Assembly: GCA_003290165.1 (NCBI GenBank)
Contig: QNQO01000594.1
Location: 248,001-312,000 of the forward strand
Direction of reading: 5' to 3'
Source of the DNA: Berberis thunbergii
Taxonomy: Eukaryota > Streptophyta > Magnoliopsida > Ranunculales > Berberidaceae
DNA length: 64,000 nt
Positions 11,751 through 21,054 of the stretch are shown piece by piece. The notes under the pieces were generated by a model, which saw only the letters and a program-made list of their open reading frames with translations, was not told the DNA's origin and ran no database searches. The translations under genes and the position numbers were made by a program. Numbering within the stretch: position 1 is the first letter of the stretch; each line of letters starts with the position of its first letter.

Positions 11751-11980
11751 GATTTTTTAAATTGGAGAAAGATAGGCTGACAGGAACACTATAACCGGAC
11801 CATCTACAATTGGACAACTAGAATGGGACCACCTAACCCAATAGTTTGCGCCTCACTGCGACTTACAAAGGGTATCCAACGGCTGACCAACATTCCCTAT
11901 GGCTGACCAACGCTATAAATGGCTGACCAATGCTACCTAGGAACTCACCGACACTATTCTTCCCAAAAAATAAAGACATG

Positions 11981-11992
11981 ACTCTGATACCA
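11981..11992 (-). promoter_or_regulatory. Viral primer-binding site (tRNA-Met)
   Basis: The minus strand reads TGGTATCAGAGT, matching the 3' end complement of initiator tRNA-Met used by caulimovirids (canonical TGGTATCAGAGC) except at the last base. Between it and the movement-protein region is a leader containing three ggctgaccaa repeats (about 11,880-11,935). Confidence 0.8.
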
Positions 11993-12247
11993 ATTTCTAC
12001 TCAGGATATAACCCTAGACATAGATACAGAGATTAATAGGATAGGAGAATGTAAAATGCAAGAATTTGAACACAATTTGATTTCTTAATCAATTTATTCT
12101 TTAGACCGTACTGCATCTAAGGAGTATATATCAACACAATTGGGTACTTAGATGTTATACAGGTAGGTCACGCAGACAGATTGAATAATACTTAATTTGT
12201 AACTCATGATTTGAAAAGAAAAAAAATTATTAATAAAAAAATATTAC
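11993..12247 (-). other. Caulimovirid intergenic region, minus copy
   Basis: This is the inverse match of 9,364-9,612. It links the C-terminal viral region to the primer site and carries no open reading frame of note. Confidence 0.65.
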
Positions 12248-14581
12248 TTACAGGAGATAGAGGTTTACAGAGGCTAGAGGATTACATCGATAGATAAGTC
12301 CTAATAACTGAGGACACACACACTTGCTTAAATAAGAACAGAAAGAAAATATATAATAATTGTTGAAAAGAAAAGTCTTATCGAGTTGGTGGAGCTTGTC
12401 CTTTGTAATCATAATGTTTGTTGAAGATGCTTTGGATTTGAAATGATTGTAGTGGTTGAGTATGGGCACTGCTGACAGATGCCTTGCGTGACTTTTGAGA
12501 CTGTCCATAGGCACCGAAAGTTGTTTGTCATTTTGTAAAGGTGGAAGATGCTTGATGATGACTTTGTAAATTTTGTAATGATGGCTTCTAGAATCATGAT
12601 GATTCATATATGCATTTGCTTGATGGAGGGGATAGGAATCATGCAAGTGGCGAAAAGATGCCAAAGCAGTCATCCTTATTGTCGGTGACTATTGGATTGT
12701 CTTCTTCATCTGATCCATCCATGGAGTAGATCTGCGATAGAGTTTCCAATAGTTTAGCTTTTGTTGGTTTGCCTTCAAGCTGTTTTTTGATGTGCTGCTT
12801 GAGAAGCTTTGCTGGAAATGATGATTGGATATGGTTCACTTGAATCTTTGGAGAGGAACCCTTGATTTGGAAAAAATTTGTAATTGCTTCTTTTGTAACA
12901 CTGGAGTAGTCAAACTAAGACCACCATTTAACTTTGAAATGACGGCAAAACCAGAGAGGCGCCTGAGATGATTGACATGGAACTAGAAGAGAAGAGCATA
13001 CGTAATCCCAGCAACAGATCCATGTGAGATTGAATTTGATGAAGAACCAAAGTGATAAGACATGTTCTGAAGAAGAGATTGGAGCTTGAAACTTTGATTT
13101 GAAGATTTGCCAGCCTTCTTGAACTTGAGGAGGCAGAATGTCTTGAACTGGACCAAAATGATTCCACCAGATATGCTGAAACCAAAGAGGAATTGTTTTT
13201 TAAGAAAACTTCTTGCAGAACAATAAGAACCAAGAATGAGAACAATTTGGGGGTAGCGAGCAAGAAGGCTCGAGACCAAGCTAATTTGTAATCAAGATAA
13301 TTGTAGGATTGAGGATTGAGGATTGTAAGAAACTAAAAATCTTTTGTGGAAACGAAGGTTGTGTTTCCAATCAGCTTAAGAGATGATTTGAAGGATTTGA
13401 CATTTTGAATGGGTGATTTTGGAGGGATTTGAAGGTTCTTTGTGGTGAGTAACCAATACTGAGTCAGTGTCGACCAGTATGAACTCATAGAACTCATGAG
13501 TTTTGAGGATATATGCTTCCTCAAAGTGAGTTGTTTGGCTATAAGATTTGATTCTTTGGCGATAGAGTACAGAGATGGCCCTATCAAGGAGATTGGATCC
13601 ATTGATGATTTTGTAATGTATGGGTTTGGAGTTTTGGATGATTTTGGTTTTGTAAAGCTTGTCATTGAAAAGCTGGATTCCTCTGCGATTGATAAAGGCT
13701 GATAAGGATTTGTAAGAGAGAGGGCTTAAGAAAAAGGGGTTTTGAGCTTTGAAGCAGAAGGTTTCATAACATATTGGGTCTTTGTTTGAGGTTGTGGAGA
13801 AAGATGAGGTTTGGAAGAGGAAGAAGATTGGGAGCTCATTTTTGAAGAAATTTTCTGTCAGGAAATCTGCCAGAGAGTTAGATTCTCCTTTTATATACTC
13901 AGTTTCAAAATCAAAGGCTGACAATAGACTTTGCCAGCGTGCAAAAAGTTGTTTTGAAACGAGATTTAAAACATCTTTTGTTAAAATCTCTTTTGCAGAT
14001 TTACAATCAACTCGAAGTAAAAGATTTTGATTTATCAAATCATCTTGAAATTTCATGATGCACAAAACGATTGATAAAACTTCTTTTTTTACAGTAGAGT
14101 AATCGATTTGGGTGGAGTTCCAAATACCAAAATGGTATCAGACCAATTGGGTAAGAGTAGAATCAGGTAGACGCTGTTTAAGAATACAACCGTATCCTAA
14201 ATTGGACGCATCTGTTTCTACGATCTTGAAATCAACAAGATTGAATATTCGTAGACCAGGAAGACTCTTGACCTGGGCTTTGACTTAACGGGCAATTTGG
14301 GTATGGATCGAAGTCCATGGGCTTGGATTGATCTTAAGTCTTGCAAACAAGGGTTTGAGCAAAACTCAAAGATTTTTGTAAAAGTCTGCAACATAGTTTA
14401 AAAGATCCTAAAAACCGTTGCAACTGGGTTTTGTCTTTAATTTCATCATAAAATTTGTCTGCAAAATCAATTGCCCTAGAAATAGGAATGATAGTTCCAT
14501 GATGAATTTTGTGACCTAAAAATCGAACATTTGTTTGGAATAAATCAATTTTGGTTAAGGATAAAACTAAACCATTTGTTT

Positions 14582-14583
<2 letters not shown>
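12248..14583 (-). pseudogene. Caulimovirid RT end, RNase H and C-terminal region, minus copy (broken)
   Basis: The longest piece is an open stretch at 14,065-13,376 (229 codons) covering the RNase H end and the C-terminal region. Further pieces lie at 13,279-12,928, 12,839-12,639 and 12,673-12,248. The RT connection segment at 14,583-14,340 parallels the plus copy from about 6,815. It is more open than the plus copy but still carries stops and frameshifts. Confidence 0.7.

Positions 14584-14615
<32 letters not shown>
14584..14615. repeat. (TAA)n microsatellite at right edge of viral locus
   Basis: About ten AAT/TAA units directly abut the truncated viral reverse-transcriptase sequence. They match the TAA tract at the left edge (1,325-1,345). 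Confidence 0.9.
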
Positions 14616-14617
<2 letters not shown>

Positions 14618-14734
14618 GAAAAGGAAAATATATACACAAAAAATGATAAAAATAAATTAAAAAAAAGTATATTTTGCTGAAGCCCACTCTCTCCCTTTTT
14701 ACATAAAAAAGGGAAAAGTGGTTCAAAGCCTTTC

Positions 14735-16299
14735 TGTAACACCCCTGAATTTCATAAAGATAATTTATTTTATTTTTAATTAAATAAAATAGGGTTACAT
14801 TTAATTGAAATAGAATTTCGAAATTTAGGGCTCTATTTGGTGAGTTTGGAAGGTGGGTGTTTTCAGAAGTTCAGTGGGGGCGAATAGCCACCCACCCTAT
14901 AAAGAGAAAACCCTATTTTCTTTTATTTCTCCTTCTTCTTTTCCCCCTTTACGTTTTTTTCTTCGATGGTGGCTGATTGTGAGACGAAACTGGTGAGAGG
15001 GGCTGCGATCTGGATGCGAGATGGCGGATAGAAGGGATGGCAGATTGGGGGCCGATAGTGATAGCGGTAGTGTTGTTCGTGCTGTTAACACCAGGCCTGC
15101 TGATACAGATGCCAGGAAGGAATCGAGTAGTGGAGTTTGGGAATTTCATTGGGCCAGACTCGAGTCAGATGCAGAGAGTGATGGCGAAGACGAAGCTGAA
15201 GATCTAGACAAGCCTGAGGAAGTCTATGGGGATGAATGGTAATTGTGATGCAGATTAGTGATGTAGATCAGTGTTGTTGTGTAGTGGGATCGGGTTCCAG
15301 AATTTGTTTTTGGGAGGATCCATGGAGTTGTAAATAGCCCGGGCAGCAGCGTGATGGGGGCGAATGATTCGAGGAAAGATCGGTCGGGGAGTAGTTGTGG
15401 AAGCAGCCGTAGCGGTTGCTATTCGGGAAATTTCAGTGAGGAAGATGAAGAAGATGGGTGCTTTCCTCATAAGGGTGTCTGGGATTCTCTAATTCAAGGC
15501 TTTTGTTTGAAAGGAGGAGACCCAAAGAGAGCTTGGACAGTGTTGCAACATTGCTTGAAGGTTCAGGGTAATTCGCTGCCTTCGCATTATACTTTTTCTT
15601 TGTTGGTTCTTTGTTTTAGCTCAATGGGTAATATGAGAAGAGCAATTGAAGTGTTGGAATTGATGACAAGTGAGAGTTTTAGATACCCTATTGGTAATTT
15701 TGTTTGTAGTTCACTGATTTCTGGGTTTTGTAAGATTGGTAAACCTGAGCTTGCTTTGGGGTTTTATGAAAGTGCTGCGAAAATTGGAGCTTTATGTCGC
15801 CCCAATGTTGTAACCTATACTGCTATTGTGAATGCTCTTTGTAAAGAAGGTAGAGTAAATGAAATTTGTGATTTGGTTCGTAGGATGGAGAAGGAAAGAG
15901 TTGTGTTAGATGTTGTGCTTTACAGTAGTTGAATTTCTGGGTATTTTAAGGAAGGGGTTGGCTGCAGGAGCACTACATGATTTATCAAGGTGGTTGTGTT
16001 TGATTGAGGTTCAGTGACATAGCATTTGGGGTATACTAATATGAGAATTGATTAACTTTTCAGGTTTATAGACTTTTGAGCAGCGTTACGGGAGTTCCAC
16101 TAGTGGGGCTAACGACGTTGGAATTCCCTGGTTAGAGTTTTATTAAAAAATTTAGTTTATTATATTTTTTAAACTATGCTTTAGTTGTTGCTGCTAAATG
16201 TTTCTGTTGTTATTGAATTTCACGTCCCGAGTTTTGGTTAAACGGATAATCCTACGTGAATTTTATGATTTCGTTTTTCTAAAAAATCGGGGCTTGACA
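14735..16299. mobile_element. Solo-LTR-like element (1,565 bp) carrying PPR fragment, TSD CTTTC
   Basis: The element begins TGTAACACCCC and ends GGGGCTTGACA. It is flanked by CTTTC at 14,730-14,734 and 16,300-16,304. The TG...CA ends, the 5-bp TSD, and end motifs such as aatcctacgtgaa with a run before cggggc recall long Gypsy LTRs. No second LTR or pol sequence is present. Its middle (about 15,465-15,962) is a host PPR gene fragment, so it is an LTR that acquired gene sequence. Confidence 0.75.
15465..15962 (+). pseudogene. PPR protein gene fragment inside LTR
   Basis: The frame encodes about four and a half pentatricopeptide repeats, with motifs such as VWDSLIQGFC, NFVCSSLISGFCKIGKPELA and NVVTYTAIVNALCKEGRVNE. 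PPR proteins bind organellar RNA. The wording resembles the Arabidopsis mitochondrial PPR At5g57250 (from memory). A TGA at 15,930-15,932 replaces an expected Trp codon. Homology continues briefly (GYFKEGV) and then stops. There is no start codon, targeting peptide or C-terminal part. The open frame upstream to 15,351 appears to be LTR sequence read through by chance. Confidence 0.75.
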
Positions 16300-16571
16300 C
16301 TTTCAGTTGTTCTCTCCCCTTCCCCCTCCCTAAATTCTCCACTCTCCTCTCTTCCCTTTGCAGATCCAGATAGCAGCACCGCAGAGAAGAAGGATTCTGA
16401 CTCATCTCATCATCCATGATAATTGGCTAGCTGGTGAATAGTTAAGAAGGAAATTCAAAATAAAAGACTATGGAAAGATAAAATAGTGTTTTAAGTCTGC
16501 AAATTCAACATAGCTTAAGCAAATTCTGGTTCATCAAAACTTATACTGAGATAACTTTGTAGTGTTTTTAT

Positions 16572-16735
16572 ATGAAAAAATTCACATCCCCTAAGTTCTC
16601 CGATGGTAGTGATGAGGCAATTCTCGATCCTGAAGTATCACATTTGAATGTTATAGGTGCTTTATTATATTTAGCACTTTGCACTAGACCTGACATTTTA
16701 TTTTCAGTGGGTTTGTTAGCCAAGGTTTGTTCCAT
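16572..16735 (+). pseudogene. Copia reverse transcriptase/RNase H scrap
   Basis: A frame of about 55 codons contains IGALLYLALCTRPDI, the conserved Copia motif just after the RT palm (family form IGALxYLxxxTRPDI). No neighbouring gag, integrase or LTR was found, so it is an isolated fragment. The homology ends near 16,735. Confidence 0.75.
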
Positions 16736-16756
16736 ATATCACTTGGTACCCTGTCT

Positions 16757-16960
16757 CATGAACTAGTCCCAGGCAAACAGATATAAAAACTTTCACCTTA
16801 CTCAAGTTAACTCATTTTAGTGTCGGTTTACTTGATTAAAAATTTTTATCCCTGAACAATGTTAATGTTTTGTTCAATCTTTTGCAAAGCTTTCTCTGGC
16901 CTTCAAGATCCAATTTTATAACAGAAAAAATACGTATTAGGTTTGGAGTCTTGAGTTGGA
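16757..16960. repeat. Repeat shared with 50,063-50,160 and 55,243-55,440
   Basis: The block (c)caggcaaacagat..aaaaactttcacctta, then tagtgtcggtttacttgatt, then aacaatgttaatgttttgttcaatc recurs at about 50,080-50,160 and, more completely, at 55,248-55,390. The family is unknown. It may be a fragment of a host gene or an old transposon. Confidence 0.65.
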
Positions 16961-16991
16961 GTAGTTGTTCCTTCCATCCTGTTATATACAT

Positions 16992-17372
16992 GACAATAAC
17001 CTCTTGCATTCAGAGGGCTTATAATCAACATTCCAAACCCAACGTCGGAGTTTCAATTGACAATGTCATTTCTTTTTAAGGTCTTTGTGTCTTACTCTAA
17101 ATTGCAAGTGCTTTAGTTAGAGTTTCATATTTTGACAAGCCATCGTACTAATAAATCCTCAGATAATCCTCAATACCTTTTTTCGCTCTGAACGCAAGAG
17201 TTCAACCGCGCGCTATATTTTTTATATTTGACAAGATTGTGAACCATTTCAATAAAGACCCAATGAGCTTATCACGATCTTAGAATATTGTCTACTGCCT
17301 CACATAACCCCCCTGAACCAACATTCCTATCTAAGTTCGGTAGAGTGTAGGGCATTCAACCTTGCACACGAG
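16992..17372. repeat. Dispersed repeat, copy 2 (matches 88-340)
   Basis: This is homologous to 88-340 in the same orientation, with an extra internal segment at roughly 17,210-17,335. It shows no coding potential. Confidence 0.6.
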
Positions 17373-18010
17373 AATATATAGTTCAACTTATATATCAATT
17401 TTATTTGAAATTAATATGTCACCTTGTTAAAAGAAGGTACATTGTTTTAGGATCTCCACGCCAGAGAACTACAACTTGATAGTAGTTTTTGTTTTCTTAG
17501 CCTTAGGTTCCTTAATATTTTTCTTAATACAAAAATTAAAAATTATAATATATATATATATATGATAGTATGTCGATTATAAATATAAAGTCAGTGAAAG
17601 AAGAAAATTGAAGTGCACAAAATCAATAACAATCATAAAAAAATAAAATAATATAAAAGAGAAAATTTACTACAACCCAAATAAATGAGAAAATTAATAG
17701 GCTTATTCAATTTTTTTCCCTTGTTCTTTTGTATATTTAAACAGATTCCGACAAAAATATATATTTGTTCTTGCATCAATTGGTTAGTCAATATCTGCTC
17801 CCCAAAACATGGGTGGGTTAATATTCAGCTTTCCAGGCCTAAAAATCTTACTTTGCTGTCTAAGATGGTGCTTAGAATTTTAGAGCATTCGTATGATATT
17901 TGGCCAGCAATCCTCAAGTCTATTTGCTTCAATAATTGTTGCATTTTCCAAGCTTGTTTCACCAGATTGAGATCTTCCTTCCTTTGGAAGAGTTTGGGAA
18001 AAATATAAAT
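17373..18010. other. Gene-free AT-rich stretch
   Basis: A short (TA)n tract lies at about 17,540-17,562. Otherwise I see no feature. The frame at 17,685-18,008 has no recognisable motif. Confidence 0.5.
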
Positions 18011-18614
18011 CAATGTTCTAAAAAGCGCTAGGCGGGCGGCGAGCAGGTGCCTAGCGCCCAGGTTCCTAGGCGACACCTAGGCGGTCTTAGGTTTTGTATT
18101 ATAACTTAATAATTTACAAAAGTTAAGCATAATACCTTATCAATTACATCCAATTTAATGTCAAGATACGTATGCAAAATTAAAAACATGAAAAAATTAA
18201 CAATCATGAACAAATTTATTAAAACTCAAATGATTGAAGTTGGTCATGATGGGTACTTTATCGAAAATTGAATTTGTGGACAAATATTCAAACCTACTCT
18301 TTTATTTTTCTTCAAATTGCATGAATAACCTCAGTCATGTTTGATAAAATCTACATTACTAAAATTGATACCGGCAGATCCTTTGAGAATTCCATTAAGT
18401 AATCATTATTTTTTACATTCAGACATATACTGAAGAAAAAACAATTAAATTGTTTATTTCCAAAAAAGAGGAAAGAAAAATAAAATAATAACACAATCAG
18501 CTGCCTCATTAAAAAAAAAAAAACCCTCGCCCAGACCTGCCTAGACTGCTTAGAACCCGTCCAGCCATTAATCTGGGCATTTTTCTAATGCCCAGGCCAA
18601 ATTTTAGAACACTG
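18011..18614 (+). mobile_element. hAT-type MITE copy A (604 bp)
   Basis: The ends are C(A/G)(A/G)TGTTCTAAAA on the left and TTTTAGAACACTG on the right. The flanks atataaat and ctataaac agree at six of eight bases, consistent with an 8-bp TSD. The ends contain repeated ctaggcg/cgcctag motifs that can pair. It has no coding capacity. An inverted copy lies at 22,268-22,883. Confidence 0.75.
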
Positions 18615-18629
18615 CTATAAACACCCTAA

Positions 18630-18655
18630 AAGTTTTTTTTTTTTTTTTTTTTTTT
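18630..18655. repeat. Poly-T tract
   Basis: A T homopolymer of about 25 nt immediately precedes the LINE remnant. It could be the tail of a separate, oppositely oriented retroposon. Confidence 0.7.
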
Positions 18656-20095
18656 TTGTGGATGGTTGCCAATGGGGAGTCTTTCAATATATGAGAGGAC
18701 CTATGGTTATCTGATTTCGTCCCTATGAGGGATTATGTGCCTCCATCTATCTTGTCTCTATTCAATTCCGAGAGCGGCCTAATTATTCAAGAAGATGGAG
18801 AACATGAATAATGGGAACAACCTGCTATCAAATAGTTCTTCCTTCAACAGGTTGCTATGGTCATTACCAATACCCCATCAGACATTCGGAGGAACAGGAT
18901 GTGCTTATTTGGAAGCATGAAACCACATGAGTTTTCACTGTGAAATCAACTTATAGATCATTCAGGAATGAGGCAGTGGTTTTGACTAATGCATCTTCAT
19001 CCAGAGGAGATGATAGAAGATTGTTGCAAGGTATTTGGAAAGTCAAGGTTTCTCATCGAGTTCAATTATTTATCTAAAAACTATGCAAAGGATTACTCTT
19101 TATTGGAGATGTCCTTAAACAACATCAAGTACCAGTGGCGATCAATGCCCACTTTGCAACACATTAAAGGAAACGTCAAGGCATTTTCTCTTTCAGTGTC
19201 CTCTTGTTGTTCAAGTTTGCAGTATTTCTAGCATTACTGGTTAGATGGGTCAGAGTGGATTTCTCTCATGAGAAGGATTTCCTTGAATTTTTATGGTTTA
19301 TGCACAACGGAGTATATGAAAGAGATATGAGTATGGTTAGAGCAGCTGCAGTCCTTGATCAAATTTGTCAAGCAAGAAATAAGTTGGTTTTTTAACACAA
19401 CAATTTAGAGCATAGGTGGTAGCAAGATTAACCAATTGCTCAACAAATCTTTGGTGGATTTCAAGTAATATGGAACAAGAACAAGTATATATAATTGGTG
19501 TTCGCATTAACATACTACAAGAAGATACAATTACAAATAATTATGTTGTTTCAAAGGTTGATAAGCAGACTAAAAAGTAGGCAGGTCATGATTGTATTAT
19601 GTTTGTCACTGGTGTTGTTTTTTGCAGGAACAAGTGTGATGGTTGTTTTGCGTGCTATGTAACTGATGCAGTTTGGTAAGATAGTCGGCATTAATAAATG
19701 ATGGTGTAGGAAATGCATGAGAACAAGCTTTGAAGTTGAACTAGAAGGGGTCAGGCTAGCAAGTGAATGTGCGATTGCGAAATGGTACAAAAAATGTAGT
19801 GATAATTGATAGTAAAGACATTGCGAAAGTGATCAATGGTAACAAGGAGAACTTATCATGACAGCAGAAAGTTACCTGGCAGCATCGTCTGGAACACAAA
19901 CTATATATTTTTTAATGTTTCAAATCTATTCACATTAGAAGAAATATGAACTTAACAACTCATCGGTTGGCTGCTTCAGTCTATGCTAATGATAGTAGTA
20001 TTGGTGGCTTTGAGATGGGATGTACTATGAACTTAAATGGTTTTTCCTTTTAAGTAATACAATTTCAGTTTTTTGATAAAAAAAATTAAAAAAAT
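18655..20095 (+). mobile_element. L1-type LINE, 3' part, degraded
   Basis: Across several frames the sequence encodes a WLSDFVP-type motif, then at about 18,985-19,215 a zf-RVT-like segment (GIWKVKVSHRVQLFI, then CPLCNTLKET). An RNase H-like segment (VRLASECAIAKWY, then DSKDIAKVINGN) follows at about 19,740-19,850. This is the C-terminal order of plant L1 LINE ORF2. The 3' end is an A-rich tail at about 20,078-20,095. Stops and frameshifts are frequent, and the RT core is missing, so it is a dead, 5'-truncated copy. Confidence 0.7.
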
Positions 20096-21050
20096 TGGTT
20101 AGTCACATGAATAGCAAGAAATAACATGATCGTATGATGAACACAAATGGTACAAAACAAAAAACTCAGTGAACCAAATAACCCTATAGTCCACCCATCA
20201 TAAGACACAATGTAACAAATAGTGAAGAGGAGGTTAAGAAGATGATGAACAAATAAATTTAGGTACATACCAAAAATGAATGTGGAAGGTTTGTCTTGAA
20301 GAGAAAAAGAAGATGGATGTAGATGAGTGGTTCATCGTTAACATATCGTAAAACACGTGCTCAGAAAAAATGTTCTACATATACACCCATCATTCATGGA
20401 ATAACTGAGTAAGAATTACGAAAGAAAAAATTGTATATGTGCATAAATATATTAATAAAATCTAGTTAAACTAGGAGATATATTCATAATCAAATTTCAT
20501 AAATATATTTATAATTTAGTAAATAATTTGTATAAGGAGACAATTGTATGTTTAGGCAAAACGTGCGGAAGTTTTATTTTCCTCAATTTTTCCTCTTTTA
20601 ATGAATTTTAAAGGATGCGACCTAGGCGAAAGAGGGTTGGGAGAGTGACATGTGTTTTTTTGTGTACTCCCCTTGTATATACATATAGACCCAGTTAGGA
20701 AACTATGACAAAAGTTTCCTAGCGAATTTGGACATTAGGTATTCTTTGCAAAATCCTAGCGAATTTGGACATTAGGTATTCTTTGCAAAATCTTCCTAGC
20801 GAATGTGCATCTCACATCTCATTAAAGTCTTTGTTTTTTAAAATATTGAAAATTTAAGAGATATAATCTAATTAAAATAAGGAGAGAATTTGTCTTTAAG
20901 CAAATCATGTGGAAATTTTTTTCTTCTCATTTTTCATGAATTTTAAAGGATGTCACCTAGGTGAAAGAGGGCTAGGAGAGTGACAATTTTTTTATTTTTT
21001 TGGTACTCTTATATGTGTGTGTGTGTATGTGTGTGGACTCAACGACATGG
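20096..21050. repeat. Imperfect direct repeats and a 37-bp tandem duplication
   Basis: Two imperfect copies about 340 bp apart (about 20,538-20,690 and 20,880-21,020) share ttttaaaggatg, then cacctaggtgaaagaggg-type sequence, then gagagtgaca. Between them a 37-bp unit starting cctagcgaatttggac is perfectly duplicated in tandem (20,718-20,754 and 20,755-20,791). A (TG)n tract lies at about 21,008-21,037. No gene was recognised. Confidence 0.65.
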
Positions 21051-21054
21051 ACTC

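Larger units (their letters stand above)
9613..14583 (-). mobile_element. Endogenous caulimovirid, minus-strand copy (circularly permuted)
   Basis: Read on the minus strand from 14,583 to 9,613, this copy holds the end of reverse transcriptase, RNase H, the C-terminal region, the intergenic region, a tRNA-Met primer site, the movement protein and the coat region. The order therefore runs through the primer site, as expected for a circular or tandem viral template. It lacks the protease and most of the RT. Neither insertion seen in the plus copy is present, so both arrived later. The right end abuts a (TAA)n tract, and the left end joins the plus copy head-on. Confidence 0.8.

Noticed and set aside
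15021..15464. Gene upstream of the PPR fragment (Asp/Glu/Ser-rich frames)
   Set aside because: Low-complexity, two unlinked frames, wholly inside the LTR-like element; no motif.
16757..16975. Exon with splice sites
   Set aside because: The block recurs at 50,080 and 55,248 but has no stable frame; an assignment to a gene is not supported.
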